64,000 bases of DNA from Brucella anthropi_A (GCF_046630315.1 NZ_LQBD01000017.1:1-64000), one strand, 5' to 3'; counted from the stretch's first letter, positions 25,591 to 34,912 are shown. Numbers and translations: made by a program. Notes: a model not told the origin generated them from the letters alone.

Positions 25591-27252
25591 ATGGAGGATG
25601 CGGATGCAATTATCATTGGTGCAGGCCTGGCCGGACTTGTCGCAGCGCATGAACTGACGGCAGCCGGACGCAAAGTCATTCTTCTGGAACAGGAGGGTGA
25701 AAATTCCATTGGCGGCCAGGCGTTCTGGTCACTGGGTGGGTTGTTCATGGTCGACAGTCCGGAACAGCGTCGCCTCGGGATAAAGGACAATATCGATCTC
25801 GCGCGGCAGGACTGGTTCGGATCGGCACAATTTGACCGGCCCGAGGATCATTGGCCGAAACGCTGGGCCGAATCCTATCTGGAGTTCGCGGCCGGCAAAA
25901 TGCGACCTTGGCTGCATGATCTCGGCATGCGCTGGTTTCCGGTTGTCGGCTGGGCAGAACGTGGTGGAGCAGGAGCCGATGGACACGGCAACTCGGTGCC
26001 GCGCTTTCACGTGACATGGGGCACGGGGCCAGCTGTTGTGGCTCCATTCGAACGGTCGCTCCGCGAGGCCATCGGCAAGGGCCTCATAACCCTGAAGTGC
26101 CGTCATCGGGTCAACAGTATCGCGACGACCGGCGGACGGGTCAGCGGCGTTTACGGGGAAGTGTTTGCCCCCTCGACGGTCGAGCGCGGGCAACCCTCAT
26201 CACGCGATGTCGTTGGTGAGTTTGCCTATTTCGCTGACTGCGTCATCGTCACATCGGGCGGCATAGGCGGCGATCCGGACAAGGTTCGAAGAGCCTGGCC
26301 GCGAGAGAGACTTGGCAATCCGCCAAGAGACATGGTGTTGGGCGTTCCGGCGCATGTCGACGGGCGCGGTATCGATATCGCCGTTGCCGCGGGAGGACAT
26401 GTTATCAATGCCGATCGCATGTGGCACTACACCGAAGGACTGCGAAACTGGAACCCCATCTGGCCCAACCATGGCATCCGTATTCTGCCGGGACCGTCCT
26501 CAATGTGGTTTGACGCCAAGGGCAATCGCCTTCCTGCTCCCTTTCTTCCCGGCTTCGATACGCTTGGCACGCTCAAACATATTCTTTCCACCGGCTACGA
26601 CTATTCCTGGTTCATCCTGACCGAGAAAATCATCCGCAAGGAGTTCTCCCTATCGGGGTCGGAACAAAATCCGGACCTTACGGGCAAAGACTGGAAGCTT
26701 CTGCTGAAAAGCCGTCTCGGCAAGGCGCCACCGCCGCCGGTCAAGGCATTTGTGGATAAGGGCGCAGATTTCCTCACCGCCGGAACGCTGGACGAACTGG
26801 TGGCCAAAATGAACGGCTTGACGGGAGAGAATCTTCTCGAGCCCGACCATATCCGCGCTCAAATCGAAGCGCGGGATCGCGAGATAGCGAACCGTTATTC
26901 CAAGGACGCCCAGGTGATGGCGATCCACAATGCCCGGACCTATATCGGTGATCGTCTCACACGAGCCGTGCCGCCGCATCCGCTTTTGGAAGCCGCCCAC
27001 GGGCCGCTCATCGCCGTCAAACTTCATATTCTCACACGCAAGACACTGGGCGGATTGCATACCGATTTGGACGCGCAAGTGCTCAATGAAGCTGGTGAAA
27101 AGGTGCCCGGCCTCTATGCGGCAGGTGAGGCCGCCGGCTTTGGTGGCGGCGGTTATCACGGCTACAATGCGCTTGAAGGGACATTTCTTGGGGGCTGCAT
27201 CTTTTCGGGGCGCATAGCCGGTCGCGCTGCTGTTGCGGCAACATCGCTCTAA
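25591..27252 (+). CDS. FAD-binding dehydrogenase (COG3573 / ketosteroid-dehydrogenase-like)
   Basis: The 553-residue flavoprotein has an N-terminal Rossmann FAD motif (AIIIGAGLAGLVAAHELTAAG, about residues 6-26, then VILLEQE) and ends with GGGGYHGYNALEGTFLGGCI, the FAD/substrate region of the fumarate reductase/KstD superfamily. Family relatives of this size are annotated as FAD-binding dehydrogenases without a proven substrate. GGGAGCGGGG precedes the ATG. It stands alone between a TSUP carrier and the kdp locus. Confidence 0.82.
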   Translation: MEDADAIIIGAGLAGLVAAHELTAAGRKVILLEQEGENSIGGQAFWSLGGLFMVDSPEQRRLGIKDNIDLARQDWFGSAQFDRPEDHWPKRWAESYLEFAAGKMRPWLHDLGMRWFPVVGWAERGGAGADGHGNSVPRFHVTWGTGPAVVAPFERSLREAIGKGLITLKCRHRVNSIATTGGRVSGVYGEVFAPSTVERGQPSSRDVVGEFAYFADCVIVTSGGIGGDPDKVRRAWPRERLGNPPRDMVLGVPAHVDGRGIDIAVAAGGHVINADRMWHYTEGLRNWNPIWPNHGIRILPGPSSMWFDAKGNRLPAPFLPGFDTLGTLKHILSTGYDYSWFILTEKIIRKEFSLSGSEQNPDLTGKDWKLLLKSRLGKAPPPPVKAFVDKGADFLTAGTLDELVAKMNGLTGENLLEPDHIRAQIEARDREIANRYSKDAQVMAIHNARTYIGDRLTRAVPPHPLLEAAHGPLIAVKLHILTRKTLGGLHTDLDAQVLNEAGEKVPGLYAAGEAAGFGGGGYHGYNALEGTFLGGCIFSGRIAGRAAVAATSL

Positions 27253-27316
27253 TTCATGGACGGCCTGCGGTGCAACATGCAGGCTGTTCTCCCCTCGTCC
27301 GTATTCCATATATGAG

Positions 27317-27340
27317 ATTTTTATTTTTTGCCGCCCGGCC
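27317..27340 (+). promoter_or_regulatory. T-rich/C-rich stretch resembling a KdpE binding site
   Basis: ATTTTTATTTTTTG followed by CCGCCCGGCC lies about 80 bp before the first kdp reading frame. As I remember it, the E. coli KdpE target has the same order, a T-rich run containing TTTATA followed by a C-rich run. KdpE is encoded in this locus. This is a resemblance only. Confidence 0.35.
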
Positions 27341-27416
27341 CGCTCTCGAAACCCTATGCCGTGCGGCGCCATAATGCCCCTGTAAGAAACAGGGAGCCCC
27401 TTTGGGCAGTTCACGC

Positions 27417-27503
27417 ATGATTATGGATTTCGCCGTCCTTGCGGTCGGTGTCGGCTTTTTCGCGCTGTTATTCGGCTATCTGCGCGTCTGCGAAAGACTT
27501 TGA
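27417..27503 (+). CDS. 28-residue hydrophobic peptide upstream of kdpF
   Basis: The sequence begins MIMDFAVLAVGVGFFALLFG and ends YLRVCERL, one membrane span followed by a short charged tail with a Cys. It lies 9 bp before kdpF and reads in the same direction. Its clean single-span form and tight spacing to kdpF suggest a real product, perhaps an accessory subunit of the K+ pump. The upstream ribosome site is weak (AGGGAGCCCC is about 20 bp away). Confidence 0.5.
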   Translation: MIMDFAVLAVGVGFFALLFGYLRVCERL

Positions 27504-27512
27504 GGCGCCGCC

Positions 27513-27602
27513 ATGTTGATTGAATATATCGCTGGCGCTTTGGTTGCGGCCTTCATAACCGCCTATCTCCTTTACGCGCTCATAAGACCGGAGCGGTTCT
27601 AG
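27513..27602 (+). CDS. kdpF: Potassium-transporting ATPase subunit KdpF
   Basis: This 29-residue single-span peptide starts MLIEYIAGALVAAFITAYLL and ends LIRPERF. The RPE(R/K)F ending is the usual KdpF signature. KdpF stabilises the KdpFABC pump in the membrane. It begins 9 bp after the preceding mini-ORF, and its stop lies inside a 9-bp inverted repeat. Confidence 0.85.
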   Translation: MLIEYIAGALVAAFITAYLLYALIRPERF

Positions 27603-27628
27603 CAATTCCGTTAAAACAGGAACCGCTC
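27591..27628. repeat. 9-bp inverted repeat at the kdpF stop (Rhizobiales-type palindrome)
   Basis: GAGCGGTTC and GAACCGCTC are perfect arms around a 20-nt centre. The sequence has the form of dispersed palindromes I associate with Brucella/Ochrobactrum genomes. It separates kdpF from kdpA by 85 bp and may be an RNA processing or attenuation point. Confidence 0.5.
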
Positions 27629-27687
27629 TGGACCGGTTTCCGGTTCATTCCGCGTCGTCGACAGCCTTTCAGGCCTCGGAAAAGATC

Positions 27688-29391
27688 ATGACACTCAATG
27701 GATGGATTCAGATCCTCGTTTTCTGCGGGATCATCATTTTGCTCGTCAGGCCGCTCGGCGGCTACCTGACACGCGTTTTCAGCGGTGAACGGACATTCCT
27801 TTCACCGATCCTCGTTCCGGTCGAGCGCGGGCTTTATCGTCTCGCTGGCGCAAGTGAACGGGAAGAACAGCATTGGACAACCTACACCGTCTCCATGCTG
27901 CTATTCAATCTGGCCGGTTTTCTCCTGCTTTACATGCTGCAACGGTTTCAAGGCTCACTGCCCTTCAATCCAATGGGTATGAGCAGCGTCCCGGCAGACC
28001 TTGCCTTCAACACGGCAGCCAGTTTCGTCACCAACACCAACTGGCAGAACTATGGCGGCGAAAGCACCATGTCCTACCTGACGCAAATGTCAGGGCTGAC
28101 GGTGCAGAACTTCGTTTCAGCTGCGACAGGCATTGCCATCGCTATAGCGCTCATCAGAGCGTTCTCGCGCAAATCCATGAAGACACTGGGAAATTTCTGG
28201 GTCGATCTTACACGCTGCACGCTCTACGTCCTCTTGCCGTTGTGTATTATCCTTACCCTGGCTTTTGTCAGCCTCGGCGTACCGCAAACGCTCGGCGCTT
28301 ATGCCGAAGCAACCACGCTGGAAGGTGCGAGACAGGTGATCGCGCTCGGGCCTGTGGCTTCGCAGCTTGCCATCAAGATGCTTGGCACCAATGGCGGCGG
28401 CTTCTTCAATGCCAATTCGGCGCATCCCTTCGAAAACCCCGATGCTATCTCCAACATGATCCAGATGGTCGCGATTTTCGCCATCGGCGCGTCGCTTACC
28501 AACGTTTTCGGCCGGATGGTCGGCAACGAACGTCAGGGGTGGGCGATCTTCGCTGCCATGGGCATATTGTTCGTCGCTGGTGTTGCAGTCTGCTACTGGG
28601 CGGAAGCGGCGGGTAATCCCCTCATCCATGCGCTCGGTATCGATGGCGGCAATATGGAAGGCAAGGAAACGCGCTTCGGCATTGCAATGTCCGCGCTTTT
28701 TGCCGTCGTGACAACTGCTGCGTCATGCGGCGCGGTGATCGCCATGCATGACAGCATGATGGCGCTGGGCGGAATGATCCCCATGATCAATATGATGCTG
28801 GGCGAGATCATCATCGGCGGTGTCGGTGCGGGCTTTTACGGCATCGTTCTCTTTGTTGTCGTGACCATCTTCGTCGCGGGGCTGATGGTTGGGCGCACGC
28901 CTGAATATCTGGGCAAGAAAATCGAAGCCAAGGAAGTGAAAATGGCAATGCTCGCCGTTCTCTGTCTTCCGCTGTCCATTCTCGGATTTACGGCCATCGC
29001 TTCGGTTCTGCCGACGGGTCTGGCCTCCGTCGCCAATCCCGGACCGCATGGTTTTTCAGAAATCCTCTACGCCTATACTTCAGGTACGGCGAATAACGGT
29101 TCGGCCTTTGGCGGCCTCTCCGGCAATACACCCTGGTACAATATCACCATCGGTCTCGCCATGCTGATGGGGCGGTTTCTCGTGATCGTTCCCGCGCTCG
29201 CCATCGCCGGTTCGCTCGTCGCCAAGAAGGCCGCCCCGCAATCGGCAGGCACGTTCCCCACAACCGGCCCGCTTTTCGTCGGCCTGTTGATCGGAGTCAT
29301 CCTTGTGGTCGGGGGGCTGATCTTTTTCCCGGCGCTGGCGCTTGGACCGGTTGCCGAACATTTCGCGCTGATTGAAGGGCAGATGTTCTGA
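27688..29391 (+). CDS. kdpA: Potassium-transporting ATPase, K+-binding channel subunit KdpA
   Basis: This 567-residue, roughly ten-span membrane protein is the K+ selectivity subunit of the high-affinity KdpFABC pump. The filter-like repeats are visible in NTAASFVTNTNWQNYGGEST, LGTNGGGFFNANSAHPFENP and SGTANNGSAFGGL, matching KdpA. The start ATG follows GGAAAAGATC. Its stop TGA overlaps the ATG of a short membrane ORF that lies before kdpB. Confidence 0.95.
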   Translation: MTLNGWIQILVFCGIIILLVRPLGGYLTRVFSGERTFLSPILVPVERGLYRLAGASEREEQHWTTYTVSMLLFNLAGFLLLYMLQRFQGSLPFNPMGMSSVPADLAFNTAASFVTNTNWQNYGGESTMSYLTQMSGLTVQNFVSAATGIAIAIALIRAFSRKSMKTLGNFWVDLTRCTLYVLLPLCIILTLAFVSLGVPQTLGAYAEATTLEGARQVIALGPVASQLAIKMLGTNGGGFFNANSAHPFENPDAISNMIQMVAIFAIGASLTNVFGRMVGNERQGWAIFAAMGILFVAGVAVCYWAEAAGNPLIHALGIDGGNMEGKETRFGIAMSALFAVVTTAASCGAVIAMHDSMMALGGMIPMINMMLGEIIIGGVGAGFYGIVLFVVVTIFVAGLMVGRTPEYLGKKIEAKEVKMAMLAVLCLPLSILGFTAIASVLPTGLASVANPGPHGFSEILYAYTSGTANNGSAFGGLSGNTPWYNITIGLAMLMGRFLVIVPALAIAGSLVAKKAAPQSAGTFPTTGPLFVGLLIGVILVVGGLIFFPALALGPVAEHFALIEGQMF

Positions 29392-29477
29392 TGCTCAAAC
29401 CTTCAAGCTGCATTCTCTCGATCCTTCTGGCAACGACCGTGCTTCTTCTCACGGTTCAGCTTGCCGGGTTGATCTGA
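29391..29477 (+). CDS. 28-residue hydrophobic peptide between kdpA and kdpB
   Basis: The peptide begins MLKPSSCILSILLATTVLLL and ends TVQLAGLI, a Lys start followed by one membrane span. Its ATG overlaps the kdpA stop (TGATG), ideal for coupled translation, and it ends 40 bp before kdpB. I know no named subunit at this position. It could be an additional KdpF-like stabilising peptide, or a leader that only couples translation. Confidence 0.45.
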   Translation: MLKPSSCILSILLATTVLLLTVQLAGLI

Positions 29478-29517
29478 GCTTTCCGAACGGAAATGTAATT
29501 TTACTGGAGCCTCTGTT

Positions 29518-31572
29518 ATGAGCCAGTCCAAATCCGCGAGCATTCTCGATGCCCGCATCCTTATACCCGCCATTGGCGACGCATTTCGCAAGCTCAATCC
29601 AAAGAGTCTTGCACGTAATCCTGTAATGTTCGTGGTTGCAGTTGTTTCAACGCTGACAACGCTCCTGCTTCTGAAAGACGTTGCTGCCGGCAATCCGAAT
29701 GTCGGTTTTTCGTTCCAGATTGTTCTGTGGCTGTGGTTCACCGTATTGTTTGCGAATTTTGCAGAAGCCGTCGCCGAAGGTCGTGGCAAGGCACAAGCGG
29801 ATTCACTGCGCCGAACACGGACGGAAACGCAGGCCAAACTTCTGAACAGCCCGGAAGGGCCAAACTGGAAAAGCGTGCCGGGAACGAGCCTGAAAGTCGG
29901 CGATGTCGTTCTCGTGGAAGCCAACGACATCATTCCTTCGGATGGTGAAGTCATCGAAGGCGTTGCATCCGTCAATGAGGCCGCCATTACCGGGGAATCC
30001 GCACCCGTCATCCGCGAATCCGGTGGCGACCGGTCTGCCGTTACCGGTGGAACACAGGTTCTCTCCGACTGGATAAAGGTCCGTATCACAGCCGCACAAG
30101 GGTCGACTTTCATCGACAAGATGATCAGTCTGGTGGAAGGTGCCGAACGCCAGAAAACACCCAATGAAATCGCACTCAATATTCTGCTCGCGGGCATGAC
30201 GCTGATATTCGTTCTGGCCGTCGTGACGATCCCGAGCTTTGCCACCTATGCAGGCGGTTACATTCCTGTAACGGTTCTGGTTGCTCTCTTTGTCACCCTG
30301 ATCCCGACCACCATCGGCGCCCTGCTTTCCGCTATCGGTATCGCAGGCATGGACCGTCTCGTACGGTTCAACGTGCTTGCTATGTCCGGCAGGGCGGTCG
30401 AGGCCGCAGGCGACGTCGACACGCTTCTTCTCGACAAGACCGGCACGATCACACTCGGCAATCGTCAGGCGACCGCTTTTGTCCCTGTGAGCGGCATCAC
30501 CGAACAGGCATTGGCCGACGCCGCACAATTGGCCTCGCTTGCCGATGAAACGCCGGAAGGCCGCTCCATCGTTGTCCTGGCCAAGGAAAAATATGGCTTG
30601 CGCGGGCGCGACATGCAGGGGCTTCACGCGCATTTTGTGCCGTTCACGGCACAGAGCCGCATGAGCGGGGTCGATGTCGAGGGTTCCGTCATTCGTAAAG
30701 GCGCAGTCGATGCCGTACTCACCTATGTGAGCCAGAATAGCCGAACGGATGAAAAAACACTCTCGGAACTGCAATCAATCGCAGACACGATCGCCAAAGC
30801 GGGTGGCACACCGCTTGCTGTCGCCAAGGATGGCCATCTGCTCGGTGTCGTGCATCTGAAGGACATCGTCAAGGGCGGTATCCGTGAACGCTTCGCGGAG
30901 CTTCGCCGCATGGGTATCCGCACGGTCATGATTACCGGCGACAACCCGATGACTGCGGCAGCCATTGCCGCGGAAGCCGGTGTGGATGACTTTCTTGCGC
31001 AGGCCACACCGGAAAACAAGCTGTCACTGATCCGCGAGGAACAGGCCAAGGGCAAGCTTGTCGCGATGTGCGGCGACGGCACCAATGACGCCCCTGCCCT
31101 TGCCCAGGCCGACGTCGGCGTGGCCATGAACACCGGCACGGTTGCAGCGCGCGAAGCGGGCAATATGGTCGACCTCGATAGCGACCCGACCAAACTCATC
31201 GAAATCGTTGAAATCGGCAAGCAGCTGCTCATGACGCGAGGGGCATTGACGACCTTTTCCATTGCCAACGACATTGCAAAATATTTTGCGATTATCCCGG
31301 CTATGTTTCTGGCCTTCTATCCCCAGCTTGGCGCGCTCAACATCATGGGGCTCGCGACACCGCAGAGCGCCATCCTGTCGGCCATCATCTTCAACGCCTT
31401 GATTATCGTGGCTCTGATCCCGCTCTCGTTGAAAGGCGTCACGTATAAACCGGTCGGTGCGGGCGCGCTCCTTTCGCGTAATCTTCTGATCTACGGTCTT
31501 GGCGGCATCATCGTCCCCTTCATCGGCATCAAGGCCATCGATCTGGCCATCACCGCCCTTGGCCTCGCATAA
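29518..31572 (+). CDS. kdpB: Potassium-transporting P-type ATPase catalytic subunit KdpB
   Basis: The 684-residue protein hydrolyses ATP to drive K+ uptake. It shows the actuator motif TGES (158-161), the phosphorylated Asp306 in DKTGT, and the hinge motif GDGTNDAPALAQADVG (about 519-534). Membrane segments flank these in the P-type order, and length matches the family. GGAGCCTCTGTT precedes the ATG at 29518. It is followed by kdpC after 11 bp. Confidence 0.96.
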   Translation: MSQSKSASILDARILIPAIGDAFRKLNPKSLARNPVMFVVAVVSTLTTLLLLKDVAAGNPNVGFSFQIVLWLWFTVLFANFAEAVAEGRGKAQADSLRRTRTETQAKLLNSPEGPNWKSVPGTSLKVGDVVLVEANDIIPSDGEVIEGVASVNEAAITGESAPVIRESGGDRSAVTGGTQVLSDWIKVRITAAQGSTFIDKMISLVEGAERQKTPNEIALNILLAGMTLIFVLAVVTIPSFATYAGGYIPVTVLVALFVTLIPTTIGALLSAIGIAGMDRLVRFNVLAMSGRAVEAAGDVDTLLLDKTGTITLGNRQATAFVPVSGITEQALADAAQLASLADETPEGRSIVVLAKEKYGLRGRDMQGLHAHFVPFTAQSRMSGVDVEGSVIRKGAVDAVLTYVSQNSRTDEKTLSELQSIADTIAKAGGTPLAVAKDGHLLGVVHLKDIVKGGIRERFAELRRMGIRTVMITGDNPMTAAAIAAEAGVDDFLAQATPENKLSLIREEQAKGKLVAMCGDGTNDAPALAQADVGVAMNTGTVAAREAGNMVDLDSDPTKLIEIVEIGKQLLMTRGALTTFSIANDIAKYFAIIPAMFLAFYPQLGALNIMGLATPQSAILSAIIFNALIIVALIPLSLKGVTYKPVGAGALLSRNLLIYGLGGIIVPFIGIKAIDLAITALGLA

Positions 31573-31583
31573 GGATTTGCACA

Positions 31584-32156
31584 ATGCTGAAACAGCTTCG
31601 TCCAGCGCTCGTCATGATCGTTTCGCTCACCGTGATAACGGGATTGCTTTATCCGCTCGGCATGACAGGGATCGCCCAGGCGATCTTTCCGACCCGCGCC
31701 AATGGCAGCCTGATCGAACAGGAGGGACGTATCCTTGGCTCCGAACTGATCGGACAGAATTTTACCAGTGACCGCTATTTTCATGGCCGCCCATCAGCCG
31801 CGGGAAAAGACGGCTATGACGCTGCAAGCTCCGGTGGCTCCAATCTGGGGCCGACCAACCCACAGCTGATTGAGCGGATCAAAACCGACGCCACGGCCCT
31901 GGTGCAAGGTGAAGGCTCCACTCCGCCGCCGATCGACCTTGTGACGACATCCGCAAGCGGCCTTGACCCCCATATTTCGCCGGAGGCAGCGTTCTATCAG
32001 GTGCCGCGCGTTGCGAAGGCGCGCGGGATGGATGAAGCCGCTCTGCGCGGAATTGTCAGCCGACAGGTTGAAGCCCGTGAGCTTGGCTTCCTCGGTGAAC
32101 CGGTGGTCAACGTTTTGGAGCTGAACCTTGTTCTGGACAGGACCGGCACCAAGTAG
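31584..32156 (+). CDS. kdpC: Potassium-transporting ATPase subunit KdpC
   Basis: The 190-residue protein has one N-terminal membrane span (about residues 9-31, LVMIVSLTVITGLLYPLGMTG). The periplasmic domain carries the signatures GSELIGQNFTSDRYFHGRPS, SSGGSNLGPTNPQL and DLVTTSASGLDPHISPEAA, typical of KdpC. KdpC assists ATP binding and assembly of the pump. A weak hairpin separates it from kdpD. Confidence 0.95.
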   Translation: MLKQLRPALVMIVSLTVITGLLYPLGMTGIAQAIFPTRANGSLIEQEGRILGSELIGQNFTSDRYFHGRPSAAGKDGYDAASSGGSNLGPTNPQLIERIKTDATALVQGEGSTPPPIDLVTTSASGLDPHISPEAAFYQVPRVAKARGMDEAALRGIVSRQVEARELGFLGEPVVNVLELNLVLDRTGTK

Positions 32157-32166
32157 AATAACTAGC

Positions 32167-32194
32167 GGCGGCGTGATTTGCCGCCCCTTCTTTT
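32167..32194 (+). terminator. Small intercistronic hairpin between kdpC and kdpD
   Basis: GGCGGC/GCCGCC with a 7-nt loop is followed by CCTTCTTTT. It could reduce read-through from the pump genes into the sensor genes, which are needed in lower amounts. Confidence 0.45.
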
Positions 32195-32206
32195 CAGGAG
32201 CTTTGC

Positions 32207-34912
32207 TTGACATCGGACCCGCTTCGCTCTGGCGACAACAGACCTTCACCCGATGCCCTGCTTGAACAGGCGGAACGCGAGACGCGGGGCCGCCTGAAAA
32301 TATTTCTTGGTGCCGCTCCAGGTGTCGGTAAAACCTATGAGATGCTGATGTCCGGCCGCGCGCGCAAAGCTGACGGGATAGATGTCGTCATCGGCGTGGT
32401 CGAAACGCACGGAAGGGCAGAGACAGAAGCCCTGACGGAAGGGCTTGAGATTGTCCCGCGCGCGCAAGTGGCTTATCGCGGTCATCTTCTGGATGAAATG
32501 GATATCGATGCGGTGCTCGCCCGCAAGCCGCAGCTGGTCCTGGTGGACGAACTGGCGCATGCAAACGCACCGGGCAGCAGGCACCCCAAACGGTATCAGG
32601 ATGTAGAGGAAATTCTGGCGCGCGGAATTGACGTCTATACGACGCTCAATATCCAGCATGTCGAAAGCCTCAACGACGTCGTGGCGCAAATCACCCGCAT
32701 CCGCGTGCGTGAAACAGTGCCTGACAGCATCATCGACCGCGCCGATGATATCGAACTCATCGATCTCACACCCAATGATCTCATCAAGCGTCTCAACGAA
32801 GGCAAGATCTATCTCCCGAAGACTGCCAAACGGGCGATCCGCAACTATTTCTCTCCGGGAAATCTCACCGCATTGCGTGAGCTGGCGCTACGCCGTACCG
32901 CCCAACGTGTGGATGAGCAACTTCTCAGCCATATGCGGGCTCATGCCATCGAAGGACCATGGGCGGCAGGCGACCGCATATTGGTTGCGATCGATGAGCG
33001 ACCGCGCAGCATCTCGCTGGTTCGCTATGCACGTCGGCTTGCCGACCGTCTTCGTGCACCATGGGCCGCAATCCATATCGAAACGGCGCGGTCTGCCGGG
33101 CTTGCCGAGGAAGCGAAAGACCGGCTTGCAACAGCTTTAAGGCTCGCTGAACAGCTTGGCGGCGAAACGATCATCGTTCCGGGCCAATCGGTCGCCGAGG
33201 ATATTATACGCTACGCCTCTACCCACAACTTCACGCAGATCGTTGCCGGAAAATCAATAAAGTCACGCTGGCGCGAGATGATCGACGGCTCCATCGCGCG
33301 CGAACTCGTGCGGCTTTCCGGCGCCATCGATATCCATATAACCGCGGGAGTCGACCATGAGAATGGCGGAACGACCCGCAAGGTCGATACCGCCACACAG
33401 AAGACCGCTCTCGACATAAAGCCTTATGTGAGCGGCATTGCGATCACAAGCCTGGCGCTTGCCAGCGGATTGCTGCTCGACCAGTTTCTGGACGTGCGCA
33501 GCATAGCGCTTGTGTTCGTTGTCGGCGTCCTGGGCGTCGCGGTCACGCTTGGTCTCTGGCCAGCGCTCTTTTCATCCGTGCTGAGCGCATTTGCCTATAA
33601 TTTTTTCTTTCTTCCACCTCTCTACACGCTTTCCATTGCCGATCCGGAAAGTGTCGTCGCGCTGGTTTTCTTCCTGTTTGTGAGTTTCATCGCCAGCAAC
33701 CTTGCAAGCCGGGTCCAGCGCCAGGCCGCAGCCGCACGGCAGCGAGCGCGCATGACGGAAGATTTATATCTCTTCAGCAAAAAGCTGGCAGGAACCGGCT
33801 CACTTGACGATGTGCTTTGGGCAACCGCATTCCAGATCGCATCCATGCTCAAGGTGCGGGTCGTGATCCTCTTGCCTGAAGGAAACAGCATCGCGGTTCG
33901 CGGCGCTTATCCACCGGATGACACTCTGGACGACGCCGACATCGCTGCCGCGCACTGGACCTGGGAGCACGACCTTCCTGCAGGACGCGGCGCCAACACA
34001 TTGCCGGGCGCCAAGCGGCTCTATCTGCCCCTCAAAACCGCTCGAACGTCGGTAGGCGTCATCGGTCTCGACAATGACCGGATGGGGCCTATCCTCACGC
34101 CGGAACAACAACGCCTCTTTGAAGCCCTGGCGGATCAGGCGGCGATTGCCATCGAGCGCGTCCAGCTCGTCGGCGATGTGGAGCGCGCGAAACTCGCTGC
34201 GGAAGCTGACAAGTTGCGTTCGGCCCTGCTCACCTCGATTTCACACGACCTGAAGACGCCCCTGGCGGCCATTCTGGGGGCGGCAACGACGCTGCGCGAT
34301 TATTCCGCGTCCCTGCCCGATACGGACCGTTCCGAGCTGGTGGCAACAGTCGTTGACCAGTCCGAGCGCCTGAACCGCTTCATCGCCAACCTCCTTGACA
34401 TGACGCGGATCGAGGCAGGCGCGATGAAGCCCAATCTATCCCTTCACTATATCGGCGATCTTGTCGGAGCCGCTCTCAATCGTGCAGCCAAGATACTGAG
34501 CCATCATCAGGTCCATGTTGCTGTTCCGTCCAATCTGGCGATGGTCCAGCTTGATGCTGTCCTGTTCGAACAGGCCTTGTTCAACCTGCTCGACAATGCA
34601 GCCAAATATGCGCCTGCGAATACACCGATCACGATAGCGGCTCATACGGGACCTTCTCGTATCACGCTGGAAATCAGCGATCGGGGTCCGGGTATTCCAC
34701 CGGGCGATCTGGAACGCGTGTTCGATACGTTCTATCGTGTGCGCAAGGGTGATCACGTGCAGGCTGGCACTGGACTGGGCCTTTCTATCGCGCGTGGTTT
34801 TATCGAAGCCATGGGAGGCTCGGTCAGGGCAGGCAATCGGCATGACGGTGCCGGTGCCGTATTCACAATCACATTGCCCGTCCTCGCTGACGAAATTGAC
34901 AGGACCCCATGA
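32207..34912 (+). CDS. kdpD: Osmosensitive K+ channel histidine kinase KdpD
   Basis: The 901-residue sensor kinase has the N-terminal KdpD domain with a Walker-like motif (GAAPGVGKTYEML, about residues 34-46), a USP-like domain (about 250-375), four close membrane spans (about 405-500) and a GAF-like region. The kinase core has the phospho-His in SISHDLKTPLAAIL and the HATPase motifs DNAAKYAP and GTGLGLSIARGF. It senses K+ limitation and phosphorylates KdpE. It starts with TTG, six bases after AGGAG, and ends in an ATGA overlap with kdpE. Confidence 0.95.
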   Translation: MTSDPLRSGDNRPSPDALLEQAERETRGRLKIFLGAAPGVGKTYEMLMSGRARKADGIDVVIGVVETHGRAETEALTEGLEIVPRAQVAYRGHLLDEMDIDAVLARKPQLVLVDELAHANAPGSRHPKRYQDVEEILARGIDVYTTLNIQHVESLNDVVAQITRIRVRETVPDSIIDRADDIELIDLTPNDLIKRLNEGKIYLPKTAKRAIRNYFSPGNLTALRELALRRTAQRVDEQLLSHMRAHAIEGPWAAGDRILVAIDERPRSISLVRYARRLADRLRAPWAAIHIETARSAGLAEEAKDRLATALRLAEQLGGETIIVPGQSVAEDIIRYASTHNFTQIVAGKSIKSRWREMIDGSIARELVRLSGAIDIHITAGVDHENGGTTRKVDTATQKTALDIKPYVSGIAITSLALASGLLLDQFLDVRSIALVFVVGVLGVAVTLGLWPALFSSVLSAFAYNFFFLPPLYTLSIADPESVVALVFFLFVSFIASNLASRVQRQAAAARQRARMTEDLYLFSKKLAGTGSLDDVLWATAFQIASMLKVRVVILLPEGNSIAVRGAYPPDDTLDDADIAAAHWTWEHDLPAGRGANTLPGAKRLYLPLKTARTSVGVIGLDNDRMGPILTPEQQRLFEALADQAAIAIERVQLVGDVERAKLAAEADKLRSALLTSISHDLKTPLAAILGAATTLRDYSASLPDTDRSELVATVVDQSERLNRFIANLLDMTRIEAGAMKPNLSLHYIGDLVGAALNRAAKILSHHQVHVAVPSNLAMVQLDAVLFEQALFNLLDNAAKYAPANTPITIAAHTGPSRITLEISDRGPGIPPGDLERVFDTFYRVRKGDHVQAGTGLGLSIARGFIEAMGGSVRAGNRHDGAGAVFTITLPVLADEIDRTP

